10,069 bases of DNA from Chloroflexi bacterium UBA5177 (GCA_002413265.1 DHWR01000052.1:1-10069), one strand, 5' to 3'; counted from the first letter of the stretch, positions 1 to 7,326 are shown. Notes: generated from the sequence alone by a model not told the origin. Numbers and translations are program-made.

Positions 1-365
1 ACCTGCCAGGCGAACTGCACTCCCGGTATTGGAGTGATTCCGATGTCGACGACCAGCTCCCTGCGCACTTTGCGGCCCACGATCTCCGAGACCACGAGCA
101 CCTCGCCGGCCCGCAGCTCGAAGGGGTGCATGTTGAGCAGTGTCCGTCGCAATCGGGCGCCCTCGGGGCCCAACTCGGCGATGCGACCCGCGCTCACGAA
201 CACACGGCGCCTCTGTACCTCAACCACGAAGCCGGCCACCGGAGGCGGCTCTCCACCCGCCGGGACGGTGAGAACCACGTCGACCATGCGGCCAATATCC
301 GTCTCGTCCGAGCTGAGCAGCGGGAGACGCACCAGTCGCGAAACGTAGACAAGTTCGTCTGTCAC
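1..365 (-). CDS. PRC-barrel / MgtE-like protein, N-terminal part (runs off left edge)
   Basis: Partial gene; 121 codons are visible and the C-terminus lies outside the window. The start is GTG at 365, preceded by a good Shine-Dalgarno (AGGGAGAG on the minus strand, 371-378) with 5 bases of spacing. The protein opens with a PRC-barrel-like segment: residues 7-15 read YVSRLVRLP, followed by a DIGRMVDVVL strand, the EVQRRRVFV strand at 49-57, and a second repeat-like half with LRAGEVLVVSEIVGRKV at 84-100. From family knowledge, this arrangement is typical of actinobacterial and related proteins with a PRC barrel in front of MgtE intracellular N and CBS domains, which are Mg2+-transport-related or cytosolic MgtE-like sensors. 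The MgtE and CBS parts are not in the window, so transport is inferred. No signal peptide is visible. It is divergent from the methyltransferase at 461. A stand-alone PRC-barrel protein is the main alternative. Confidence 0.72.
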   Translation of the reverse strand, partial: MTDELVYVSRLVRLPLLSSDETDIGRMVDVVLTVPAGGEPPPVAGFVVEVQRRRVFVSAGRIAELGPEGARLRRTLLNMHPFELRAGEVLVVSEIVGRKVRRELVVDIGITPIPGVQFAWQ

Positions 366-409
366 AGAAACTCTCCCTGCCGGGCCGCGCCTCGTGCCTT
401 AGTTTGCCA

Positions 410-440
410 CGCTACGCGCCGTGGAGCCGCTACTCCGTAG
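410..440. promoter_or_regulatory. Repeated CTAC half-sites in divergent intergenic region
   Basis: The 95-base gap between the divergent PRC-barrel and methyltransferase genes contains CGCTAC twice (410-415 and 428-433, 18 bases apart) and an inverted GTAG at 437-440. CTACG at 412-416 can also pair with CGTAG at 436-440. This could be a small operator or an RNA hairpin. The arms are short, and chance is a realistic explanation. Confidence 0.2.
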
Positions 441-460
441 ACTGGTTGTGCGACAAGCAC

Positions 461-1213
461 ATGATTGAGCCGGAAGCCACGCTACTGCCAGTCTCAGCAC
501 CAGTCTCCTTCACTCTGCGGCTAGGAGACGCTCGGAGTCTGTTGGCGGAAGTCGACGATCGATCCGTCGATCTGCTCCTGACCGACCCGCCCTATAACCT
601 CGGTCGCTACTCGCGCGGCAACATGTCCTTCTCTTGGAGGAAGGAGATCAATAACGACGTGGCTTCCTGGGACACCGACCAGTTCGATCCCGCGTCCTGG
701 CTTGCCGAATTTCAGCGAGTGCTCAAGCCAGACGGAAATATCTTTGCCTTTACCAGTTACAACTTGCTGGGTCGCTGGCACGACGCGTACGATCCGGTGT
801 TCGATACCTTTCAGTTCATGGTCTGGCACAAGCTGAATCCCGTCCCGAAAATACGCCGTGCCGGATTTCTGAATAGCTGCGAGCTGATCGTGTGCATGTG
901 GAATCGGGGCCATTTCTGGAACTTCGGAAAGCAATCCGAGATGCACAATTTCATCGAGTCGCCAATCTGCATGGGCAACGAACGGGTAAAGGACCCGCAT
1001 CATCCCACCCAGAAGCCCGTCAAGGTCCTGGAGCGCATCGTCGACCTGGCCTCTCCGGTAGGAGGCCTGGTTCTCGATCCCTTCATGGGCGTCGGCTCAA
1101 CCGGTGTAGCCGCCCAGAAGCTCGGCCGACGTTTCATCGGCATGGAGATTGAGGAACCCTACTTCGATGCTGCCGGCCGGCGCTTAAGTGCGAGCTGCGC
1201 GCCCACAGCCTGA
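461..1213 (+). CDS. Site-specific DNA methyltransferase (beta class, N4-C or N6-A), solitary
   Basis: A 250-residue S-adenosylmethionine-dependent DNA methyltransferase of the N6-adenine/N4-cytosine family. Motif IV, DPPY, is at residues 42-45. A variable region follows, then HPTQKP at 181-186 (motif X region) and motif I, DPFMGVGSTG, at 206-215. The order catalytic motif, target-recognition region, SAM-binding motif defines the beta class. DPPY shows amino methylation but does not by itself separate adenine from cytosine targets. The frame is open back to a TTG at 404, but those 19 residues are not family-like, so I chose ATG 461; neither start has a clear Shine-Dalgarno. No restriction endonuclease or specificity subunit is adjacent, so it looks like an orphan enzyme, possibly regulatory or a leftover of a restriction-modification system. 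It converges on the MFS gene with an 11-base gap. Confidence 0.9.
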   Translation: MIEPEATLLPVSAPVSFTLRLGDARSLLAEVDDRSVDLLLTDPPYNLGRYSRGNMSFSWRKEINNDVASWDTDQFDPASWLAEFQRVLKPDGNIFAFTSYNLLGRWHDAYDPVFDTFQFMVWHKLNPVPKIRRAGFLNSCELIVCMWNRGHFWNFGKQSEMHNFIESPICMGNERVKDPHHPTQKPVKVLERIVDLASPVGGLVLDPFMGVGSTGVAAQKLGRRFIGMEIEEPYFDAAGRRLSASCAPTA

Positions 1214-1224
1214 GGATCGTAAGG

Positions 1225-2481
1225 TCATCCTCTCATCCCTGAGCCAGTTCCCGGCTCTTGTTGGGTTTGGCGCTCTCCCACCAACAGCGCAAGAGCAAGC
1301 AGGCCGGCAAGAACATATATACATCCCTGAGCATTCAGAACCGGAAGCACGCCCAGCGCGTCCCCCAAGGTCCCGGCCAATACCATTCCAATCAGCTGCA
1401 AGAGGGCCGATGTAGTGCCGAAGCTACCAAAAATTCGACCCCGGTATTGATCTTCGACGGACGTCTGCAGCTGAGTCATCAGGGCAGCGCCGATCCCGGC
1501 ACCCGGGATCCCCGCCACCACGAAGAGCGCAGCCGGCAGAAAGAAACCAGCGACGATCTCCTGAGAGTTCCAGATGCCGAGATCGGCCACGCCGAAGCCG
1601 ACGAGACTTAGAGCCAGTAGTCGGGGAGCAGGCAAGCGGCTTCCGAACGCGCCAACCAGGAGGCTGCCTCCCAGTCCTCCAATTGCCTGGACCCCTCGAA
1701 TCCAGCCGACCTCGGTGGCTCCTCCGTGAAGCACTCTGAATACGAAAACCACGTAGAGCACGAGGAAGATCCCCTGCGAGAGAGATGCCAGACTGCCGAT
1801 GATCAGTAGGGCAAACAGCGAACGCGTCCGGCGCACCAAGCCCAGACCTTCTATCCACTCTCGAAGAACAGAAACCACGGCGCCGACGTCCGAAACGGGC
1901 ACTGCTCGAACCGCCGCCTCGACGGTTATGGACGCAATCAGAACCGCAGCAAGTCCAAAGGACACGGAGTCCAATAGCACAACCGCTCCGGCTCCCCAAA
2001 TGCCGACCACCAGGCCACCCGCGGGCGCGCCGACCAGGCGAGTGAGGCTGTTGTTCACGCCCAGCAGAGAATTCGCCGCCAGGATCTCATCGTCTCCGAC
2101 CAGCGTGGGCAGCATGGCGCTGTTGGCCGGCACAAAGAACTGCGCCAGGATCGACTCTACAAACGCAACCGCGTACACGACCCAGACACCGGATGCGGAA
2201 TGAACGCTCAGGAGCGGGATCAGCAGTAGTGCCTGCAGCGCGCTGGCGACGATCATCGTTCGTTTTCGATCCCAACGATCGACGAAGACTCCCGCCAGGG
2301 AGCCCAAAACGACCGCCGGTAGAAACTCGGCAATGAACAACCCGCTGGTCTGCAGAGCCGAACCGGTAAGCGTGAAGACGTAGACCGGCAGGCCAATCGC
2401 GAGCAACCAGTCTCCGGTTTCCGAAATCAGGCCTGCGCACCAGAGCAGCGCAAAGTTCCGCTGGCGAAGGACAGACAGCAT
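1225..2481 (-). CDS. MFS transporter, DHA3/EntS-like drug or metabolite exporter
   Basis: A 418-residue integral membrane protein of the major facilitator superfamily, expected to export small molecules by proton antiport. The sequence is a series of hydrophobic helices, roughly twelve. The hallmark MFS motif A is the cytoplasmic loop after helix 2, GVFVDRWDRKR at residues 64-74. An N-terminal RNFALLW segment is typical of the EntS/macrolide-efflux-like branch. A second-half counterpart, YRGRIFG, occurs at 346-352, followed by the last helices, and the C-terminal tail is short and hydrophilic. Length is normal for the family. The ATG at 2481 has AGGA on the minus strand 8 bases upstream. Substrate cannot be read from sequence; no biosynthetic genes or regulator are adjacent. 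It converges on the methyltransferase. The gene appears intact. Confidence 0.9.
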   Translation of the reverse strand: MLSVLRQRNFALLWCAGLISETGDWLLAIGLPVYVFTLTGSALQTSGLFIAEFLPAVVLGSLAGVFVDRWDRKRTMIVASALQALLLIPLLSVHSASGVWVVYAVAFVESILAQFFVPANSAMLPTLVGDDEILAANSLLGVNNSLTRLVGAPAGGLVVGIWGAGAVVLLDSVSFGLAAVLIASITVEAAVRAVPVSDVGAVVSVLREWIEGLGLVRRTRSLFALLIIGSLASLSQGIFLVLYVVFVFRVLHGGATEVGWIRGVQAIGGLGGSLLVGAFGSRLPAPRLLALSLVGFGVADLGIWNSQEIVAGFFLPAALFVVAGIPGAGIGAALMTQLQTSVEDQYRGRIFGSFGTTSALLQLIGMVLAGTLGDALGVLPVLNAQGCIYVLAGLLALALLVGERQTQQEPGTGSGMRG

Positions 2482-2514
2482 CCGGCTAATCCTGCAGGGA
2501 CAGAAATTAGTACC

Positions 2515-2545
2515 TGGCCCTAGGCCAAAAACCGGGCGCTAGCCC
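2515..2545. promoter_or_regulatory. Short dyads upstream of the MFS gene
   Basis: In the 121-base gap upstream of the MFS start there are two small inverted repeats: TGGCC-CTA-GGCCA at 2515-2527 and GGGC-GCTA-GCCC at 2534-2545. A further TGGCCC lies at 2554-2559. They sit where an operator for the MFS gene would be expected. I see no convincing -35/-10 pair, so the role is only a suggestion. Confidence 0.25.
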
Positions 2546-2602
2546 TATGTTCTTGGCCCATCACTGCATGGTACGAAGGTAGAGAGAGGGCTTGCGGACG
2601 CC

Positions 2603-3058
2603 GTGTCCGCTTGCCGGAGTCCTGCACTCACTGCGGAAACACTCCTGACTCAGCCAGGCACCCAGGCAACCGCCTACGGCTCCGTCTACTGCGCGTTTCA
2701 CGCTGAAACGGCGCATACCACCGGCCACGGCGTGCGATACGCTTTCGTCCCCCACGTGCCAGATCAGGGCGCCGGCTGTGGAGAGGACACCGTCAATCCA
2801 GACAACGCCTTTGGCAGCGGCTACCTCGACGGTTACAGCATCGTGGCCGGCCACGAATACGCGGAAGCCGTCACCGATCCTGACAACTTCAACGGTACCC
2901 AGGACGGCTGGAACGACCCCACCACCAGCGAGAACGGCGACAAGTGCGCGTGGATGGGCCTCCAGAACATTCCTCTTGGCAAATACCAATACGCCATTCA
3001 GCCCATGTGGAGCAACGAAGCAAACGGCGGCCAGGGCGCCTGCGCTGTCACTCGATAG
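2603..3058 (+). pseudogene. 5'-truncated relic of a secreted HEYAEA-motif protein (putative metal-binding/protease-like)
   Basis: An open frame of 151 codons from GTG 2603 that looks like only the C-terminal part of a larger extracellular protein. Visible hallmarks are a conserved YCAFH segment at 29-33, CG at 59-60, GHEYAEAVTDP at 83-93 (HExxE-type possible metal ligands), GWND at 102-105, ENGDKCAW at 110-117 and MWSNEANGGQGAC near the C-terminus. As I recall it, this pattern belongs to poorly characterised secreted bacterial proteins of several hundred residues with a signal peptide. Here there is no signal peptide, no Shine-Dalgarno, and an in-frame TAG at 2540-2542. The first half is therefore missing rather than merely misannotated. 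The remaining frame is undamaged to its stop, so truncation may be recent or the fragment may still be translated. It is followed by a strong terminator. Exact function is unknown. Confidence 0.65.
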
Positions 3059-3099
3059 CGAGCTGATCCCACACGGGAATCGCTAGCGGACGAGATCCT

Positions 3100-3129
3100 A
3101 GGGGCGGCAGATGAAGGTCTGCCGCCCCT
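3100..3129. terminator. Strong hairpin terminator, shared by convergent units
   Basis: A perfect 12-bp inverted repeat: AGGGGCGGCAGA at 3100-3111 pairs with TCTGCCGCCCCT at 3118-3129 around the loop TGAAGG. On the plus strand it is followed by GTCTTAT, a weak U tract. It lies 41 bases after the relic's stop and 3 bases beyond the stop of the minus-strand GNAT gene, so it probably ends transcription from both sides. The stem is the strongest in the window. Confidence 0.8.
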
Positions 3130-3132
3130 GTC

Positions 3133-3954
3133 TTATGGCGTGTGAGGCTGGCCGGACCAGGCACACAGGTAGAAATCGCACACGTGTTGAAAACCCAGCC
3201 GCAGGTACACGGAGTAGCCCATAGTCGAGGATTGTAGGACACCTAGGCGGTAGCCGCGCTCACGCGCCTCCAGCAGCGGCGCCAGGGTCGCCGCCCGACC
3301 GATTCCTCGTCCTCGGACTTCCGCCAAAGCTGCAACGTTGTAGATGCCGGCCACACCCGCCAGATACGCCACCGAGGCAGACGCCACGGGTTTCCCGTCC
3401 AGACGCACGAGGAAATTCTGCCAGGACGCCTCATCTGACAGCCCGGCGAAGCCCATCAGCCGGATGGTGGGCTCCAGGAGCCAGTCGGCCATGCCGAAGC
3501 CCTTCAACACCATTTGCGCGGACTCGGTCAGGCTTCCCAGACTTCGCACCGGCTCGATGGAGACGCCGTCTGGAAGCTCCTCGCTTCGCAACGTCTCCAG
3601 ATTCACCGCCATGCCCGGGGTCGGATCCTCCACATGAAAACCATGCTTTTTGAGTCTTTCCACAATGTCTCGGGGCGTGCTGCTCGGACCTATCCACCAC
3701 AGCATGGGGAGCTCTCGCCGCCTCGCCTCGGCAATCAACGCCTCGATGTCCGCGTCCGGTTGCTCCTCACCAAACCTCGCTCGGGTCGTCCCGTTGAAGA
3801 GGGGAAACGGCACCCCGGTGAAATACGCTTTTGTGTCGCCAACCGTGATCGTTTCGGCTCCGGGACTACCGCCCCATAGGTCAGTGAAAGCCATCAGATT
3901 TTCCTCAACCGCGCGAGCCATCCCCTCGTCTGAGGCGTCCGTCATCACCTGCAC
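3133..3954 (-). CDS. GNAT-family N-acetyltransferase, two-domain
   Basis: A 273-residue cytoplasmic acetyltransferase expected to move an acetyl group from acetyl-CoA to an amine of a small molecule or protein. The C-terminal half is a GNAT fold: strand FLVRLDGKPVASASV at 181-195, then the acetyl-CoA pyrophosphate-binding signature VRGRGIGR at 213-220, then GYSVYLRLGF at 246-255, the usual end of the fold. The N-terminal 120 residues (with PMLWWIGP near 83-90 and KKHGF at 102-106) look like a degenerate first GNAT-like domain, as in several two-domain members. Start choice: GTG 3954 has AAAAGGAG (minus strand, 3961-3968) 6 bases upstream. A TTG one codon earlier is too close to this site, and ATG 3945 is a later option. 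Substrate is unknown. It is divergent from the GH13 gene. Confidence 0.85.
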   Translation of the reverse strand: MQVMTDASDEGMARAVEENLMAFTDLWGGSPGAETITVGDTKAYFTGVPFPLFNGTTRARFGEEQPDADIEALIAEARRRELPMLWWIGPSSTPRDIVERLKKHGFHVEDPTPGMAVNLETLRSEELPDGVSIEPVRSLGSLTESAQMVLKGFGMADWLLEPTIRLMGFAGLSDEASWQNFLVRLDGKPVASASVAYLAGVAGIYNVAALAEVRGRGIGRAATLAPLLEARERGYRLGVLQSSTMGYSVYLRLGFQHVCDFYLCAWSGQPHTP

Positions 3955-3990
3955 CAAATGCTCCTTTTGCGATTATTCAAAGTCCTACAG

Positions 3991-4011
3991 TCTGCCACAC
4001 TCACCGGCAGA
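3991..4011. promoter_or_regulatory. Inverted repeat TCTGCC-N9-GGCAGA between divergent genes
   Basis: A perfect 6-bp dyad in the 118-base gap between the GNAT gene (minus) and the GH13 gene (plus): TCTGCC at 3991-3996 and GGCAGA at 4006-4011. Size and location fit an operator bound by a dimeric repressor controlling one or both genes. No regulator gene is adjacent. The match to a known operator family is not recognisable. Confidence 0.35.
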
Positions 4012-4072
4012 TTACTCGTGTGCTGCCATGCCCGAAAATGAAGAGATTTGTACATGAGGAGATGAGGATCGA

Positions 4073-5707
4073 ATGACGCAGAACGCCGGCGAAGACTACT
4101 GGCTCTGGTGGAAACACGGTGTCATTTACCAGATATATCCACGGAGCTTCGGCGACTCGAATGGCGACGGCATCGGCGACCTCGATGGAATCAGACAACA
4201 CCTCGACTATTTGAGCAAGACCCTGACCGTGGATGCCATCTGGCTCTCGCCCTTCTACCCGTCACCGATGGCCGACTTCGGCTACGACGTCGCCGACTAC
4301 TGCGACATCGATCCCATGTTTGGCGACCTCGAAGCTTTTGACCGCCTGCTCCGGGAGGCCCATGACAGAGACATCCGGGTCATCATCGATTTCGTCCCTA
4401 ACCATTCGAGCGACCAGCATCCCTGGTTCCGGGAGTCGCGATCCAGCAGGAACAGCCCCAAACGAGACTGGTACTTCTGGCGCGACCCAAAACCCGATGG
4501 CTCTCCTCCCAATAACTGGCAGGCTCACTTCGGCGGAGGCGCTTGGGAGTGGGATGAAGGCACAGCGCAGTACTACCTCCATTCCTTCCTTAAAGAGCAG
4601 CCGGATCTCAACTGGAGGAATCCCGAGGTGCGCAAGGCCATGTTCGACGTCATCCGCTTCTGGCTCGAGCGCGGCGTCGACGGCTTCCGGATCGACGTGG
4701 CCCACTCGATCATGAAAGATCCCGAACTTAGCGACAATCCGCCCAACCCAACCTACGATCCGGCCGTCGACAGGCCTTTCGACGCGATCCTTCACACCAT
4801 GGACCACGGCCACCAGGACGTCCACGAGGTCTATCGAGGCCTTCGACGGATGCTCGACGAGTACAGCACAGACCGGCCCCGCATGATGGTCGGAGAGATA
4901 CATATCTTTGACTATCCACTCTGGGCCACGTACTACGGGCCGCAGCTCGACGAGTTCCATCTGCCCTTCAATTTCGGACTCCTGCAGATAGAGTGGCGTG
5001 CTTCAGAAGTGAGAAGCGTGGTCGATGCCGTAGAGGACGCGCTCCGCGTGTCGGGCGCCTGGCCCAACTACGTGCTTGGCAATCACGACGTGCATCGCGT
5101 CGCCAGTCGCGTCGGCGCCGACCAAGCCGGGGTGGCCATCATGCTGCTCCTGACCCTGCGCGGCACGCCGACCGTTTACTACGGGGATGAGCTGGCGATG
5201 CACGACGTGCCCATCCCTCCGGAGAAGATCCAGGACCCCTTTGAAATACTGACCCCAGGACGAGGTCTGGGCCGTGATCCGGAGCGCACTCCCATGCAAT
5301 GGGATACCAGTCCGAACGCCGGCTTCAGTCGCCCGGGTGTGGAGACCTGGTTGCCGATCGCCGACGATGCCGATCGCATCAACGTCGCCGTCGAGCTGGA
5401 AGACTCTCACTCGATGCTCAATCTGACCCGAGCATTACTTCGTCTGCGGCGCAACGAGCCCGCCCTGCATGCGGGCAGCTACGCTCCGATCGAAGCCGCC
5501 CCGGATGACTGCTTCGTCTACCTACGCCAGCTGGGAGATCGCCGTTTCCTGATCGCGCTTAACTTCAGCCACGAGAGCCGCTCACTCAATACTCCGTTCC
5601 CCCGAGGTGAGGTGCTCGTCTCCACCGGAATGGACCGTTCCGGTCCCGAGAAGATCGATGAGTTCGTCCTGCGTCCAAGCGAGGGCTGCCTGATCGAACT
5701 GGAATAG
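4073..5707 (+). CDS. GH13 alpha-glucosidase / oligo-1,6-glucosidase
   Basis: A 544-residue, complete, cytoplasmic glycoside hydrolase of family 13, retaining mechanism, releasing glucose from the non-reducing ends of short alpha-glucans. No signal peptide. The TIM barrel starts with WWKHGVIYQIYPRSF (12-26) and a Ca2+-binding-type loop DSNGDGIGDLDG (28-39). Conserved regions are DFVPNH (106-111), QPDLNW (176-181), GFRIDV with nucleophile Asp208, GEI with acid/base Glu275, and NHD with transition-state stabiliser Asp339. A beta-sandwich domain C occupies about 450-544. QPDLNW places it in the oligo-1,6-glucosidase/alpha-glucosidase subfamilies rather than alpha-amylases. Val209 after the nucleophile is associated with alpha-1,6 preference in the yeast isomaltase/maltase comparison, so isomalto-oligosaccharides are plausible. 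ATG 4073 is preceded by GAGGA 4 bases upstream. No sugar transporter or LacI-type regulator is next to it. A trehalose-6-phosphate hydrolase is less likely. Confidence 0.93.
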   Translation: MTQNAGEDYWLWWKHGVIYQIYPRSFGDSNGDGIGDLDGIRQHLDYLSKTLTVDAIWLSPFYPSPMADFGYDVADYCDIDPMFGDLEAFDRLLREAHDRDIRVIIDFVPNHSSDQHPWFRESRSSRNSPKRDWYFWRDPKPDGSPPNNWQAHFGGGAWEWDEGTAQYYLHSFLKEQPDLNWRNPEVRKAMFDVIRFWLERGVDGFRIDVAHSIMKDPELSDNPPNPTYDPAVDRPFDAILHTMDHGHQDVHEVYRGLRRMLDEYSTDRPRMMVGEIHIFDYPLWATYYGPQLDEFHLPFNFGLLQIEWRASEVRSVVDAVEDALRVSGAWPNYVLGNHDVHRVASRVGADQAGVAIMLLLTLRGTPTVYYGDELAMHDVPIPPEKIQDPFEILTPGRGLGRDPERTPMQWDTSPNAGFSRPGVETWLPIADDADRINVAVELEDSHSMLNLTRALLRLRRNEPALHAGSYAPIEAAPDDCFVYLRQLGDRRFLIALNFSHESRSLNTPFPRGEVLVSTGMDRSGPEKIDEFVLRPSEGCLIELE

Positions 5708-5726
5708 CGGCCGTTCAGCCGGGCTT

Positions 5727-6884
5727 CTAGGACGCGATCCACCTCAGATCGAGGTCTCCGCCCAGAAACAAAGCTAGACGCTCTGCTTCTTGCTCGACGG
5801 CTTGTCGCGCCCAGGCAGGGAGATCGACAAAGGGCTCGATCTGCACGAGCAGGCGGGAGCGCTTTCGTTCGTATTTCCAGACGCCGTCCATGCGTCCATC
5901 GACCAGCAGCACCGGCGACAGCCAGCCCTGAGGGCGGTAGATGCGGTCACTGAACGGGCCCGGCAGGAAGTTGGGCGCATCGCGCGATGCCACGAGGACG
6001 TACTGGTCAAACGCGGGAAGCAGCCTGACCGATCCAGGCGGCTGCGACTCGCTGATGCCTTCCAGCTGACCAGTCAGCGCCCAGGCTGGAGTGCCCTCAA
6101 TATGAACCGCGGTAACATCGTCGCCCAGGGCTTTGAGCAAGTTGCCGGCGCGAATGCGAGCAATGCCGAGCCATTGAGCGTAGACGTCGCGGGTTGCCGG
6201 GCCGTAGGTGCCGAGGAAGCGGCGCGTAACCTCGCGCTCCGCACGGTCATCGTCCACCCTCTGCAGGCCGCCGAGCCAGCTCTCCGGGAGTGCAAACCGC
6301 GCCTTCGAGCCGAGGCTGGGACCGAAGCAGAGGAGGCATCGGAAGGCGGCGGGCTTGAGCATGCTGCCCCAGCTGAATCGAAGCTTGGCCCCGAGCTCTT
6401 CCGAATCAAGCAGTCCGGACACCTCGTCTATCAGCTCTTCTCGGGTGAGTACCCGTCCGTCCAATGCGTCGGCAACAGCGGCCGTCAGACGCTCCAGCTC
6501 CTCTGCCGTGATTCCGAAGTACGTCAGCCAGGCAGGCCGCAGGTAGCGGCGGTCTAGACCGGGGACCACCTGCCAAAGATGGAGCTCGGATGACGGAAGC
6601 AGATGCAACGTCCCGCGCATCGCCCAGGTTTTGATCAGGCTGCGCTCCTCCCAGAGCGCGCGCGGCACGGCATCCGGCTCCAGGTTTTCGATGCGTGCCC
6701 AGAGGGCCAGCTCGGCAGCAGACATCACCTGGGCCTGAATGCCTCCAAGTTGCGCAACGACCTCAACGAGAGCCTCTCGAGGTGCTCGCCGATTCAGATG
6801 ATGGCGTCGTAGACGCCAGGTCCTGACCTGCTGCCAGCCAAAGCTCGCGTCGGATTTCGGACCTGGTTTTGTTGGAGCAGTCAT
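5727..6884 (-). CDS. AlkZ-like winged-helix DNA-binding protein (HTH_42 family), candidate DNA glycosylase
   Basis: A 385-residue member of the winged-helix HTH_42 family, which includes the DNA glycosylases AlkZ (Streptomyces, azinomycin self-resistance) and E. coli YcaQ, both active on alkylated or cross-linked DNA. Family hallmarks visible are GGIQAQVMSA at 47-56, KTWAMRGTLHLLP at 85-97, GTYGPATRDVYAQW at 225-238, LLPAFDQYVL at 288-297 and VDGRMDGVWK at 328-337. Gln50-Ala-Gln52 matches the catalytic QxQ motif of the AlkZ-like subgroup; the YcaQ subgroup has QxD. Full length for the family. ATG 6884 has only a weak GAAG upstream, consistent with coupling to the VOC gene 52 bases upstream. 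The first 18 residues are probably a flexible tail. Glycosylase activity is inferred from the motif; many members are untested. It converges on the GH13 gene, 19 bases apart. Confidence 0.85.
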   Translation of the reverse strand: MTAPTKPGPKSDASFGWQQVRTWRLRRHHLNRRAPREALVEVVAQLGGIQAQVMSAAELALWARIENLEPDAVPRALWEERSLIKTWAMRGTLHLLPSSELHLWQVVPGLDRRYLRPAWLTYFGITAEELERLTAAVADALDGRVLTREELIDEVSGLLDSEELGAKLRFSWGSMLKPAAFRCLLCFGPSLGSKARFALPESWLGGLQRVDDDRAEREVTRRFLGTYGPATRDVYAQWLGIARIRAGNLLKALGDDVTAVHIEGTPAWALTGQLEGISESQPPGSVRLLPAFDQYVLVASRDAPNFLPGPFSDRIYRPQGWLSPVLLVDGRMDGVWKYERKRSRLLVQIEPFVDLPAWARQAVEQEAERLALFLGGDLDLRWIAS

Positions 6885-6936
6885 TCCGTATGCTTCACAG
6901 GCAGCGAAACTATGATCTCATCGCGAGCCGAGGCAA

Positions 6937-7326
6937 CTACGACGGACGTAAGCTGCGCAGAACGCAGAACTCGTTGTCCTCTGGGTCAGCTAGCACCACC
7001 CACGAGCGTTCACCCTGCCCGATGTCCACGCGTCTTGCTCCGAGAGCGAGCAGGCGTTCCACTTCCTCGTCGCGCCCTCGATCCGTCGGACTGAGATCCA
7101 TGTGCAACCGGTTCTTAACCGTTTTTGGTTCCGGGACCCTCACGAACACGAGCGTCGGTGGGACTGGCCCGTCAAGAATTGCCTCGGCTGAAGGATCCCA
7201 CGCTGCTATCTCTACCAAGTCTGAACGTTCTTCTATGACACGGTAATCAAGCACGGCGCACCAGAATTTCGCCAGTAAACCTGGCTGCCGGCAGTCAACG
7301 ATGACTTCGGTGAGTCTGCTGGACAA
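6937..7326 (-). CDS. VOC-family (glyoxalase-like) protein
   Basis: A 129-residue protein of the vicinal oxygen chelate superfamily, glyoxalase-like type. It has two beta-alpha-beta-beta-beta-type halves: residues 5-65 (TEVIVDCRQPGLLAKFW near the start) and 71-126 (KNRLHMDL at 71-78, then WVVLADPEDNEFCVL at 109-123). His75 and Glu119 sit where metal ligands commonly occur. Members include lyases, dioxygenases and drug-binding resistance proteins; the reaction cannot be assigned here. The start is TTG 7326. The minus-strand Shine-Dalgarno AAAGGAA lies 7 bases upstream, and no ATG or GTG in the same frame fits better. It is the upstream gene of a likely two-gene unit with the AlkZ-like gene (52-base gap, same strand). 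A TATAT-containing stretch around 7350-7355 could belong to its promoter, but I see no matching -35. Confidence 0.83.
   Translation of the reverse strand: MSSRLTEVIVDCRQPGLLAKFWCAVLDYRVIEERSDLVEIAAWDPSAEAILDGPVPPTLVFVRVPEPKTVKNRLHMDLSPTDRGRDEEVERLLALGARRVDIGQGERSWVVLADPEDNEFCVLRSLRPS

Noticed and set aside
404..460. TTG 404 as the methyltransferase start
   Set aside because: The extra 19 residues are not family-like and there is no Shine-Dalgarno; ATG 461 gives a normal-length enzyme. It is kept only as an alternative.
366..460. M-box or other Mg2+ riboswitch upstream of the PRC-barrel/MgtE-like gene
   Set aside because: The gap is only 95 bases and shared with a divergent gene. The Shine-Dalgarno is close to the start, and no conserved M-box helices are visible.
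1241..1257. GAGCC-N7-GGCTC hairpin as a terminator
   Set aside because: It has only 5 bp and lies inside the coding end of the MFS gene, with no proper U tract.
1424..1999. 191-codon minus-strand frame inside the MFS gene
   Set aside because: It is a shifted reading of the exporter on the same strand and is rich in Arg/Ser; the 418-residue frame has clear MFS motifs.
2561..2989. 142-codon minus-strand frame overlapping the HEYAEA relic
   Set aside because: Its translation is low-complexity Val/Ala/Gly-rich without domain features, while the plus-strand frame carries recognisable conserved motifs. It is a shadow.
5790..6557. 255-codon plus-strand frame opposite the AlkZ-like gene
   Set aside because: It is antisense to a well-supported family member, and its translation shows no recognisable domain.
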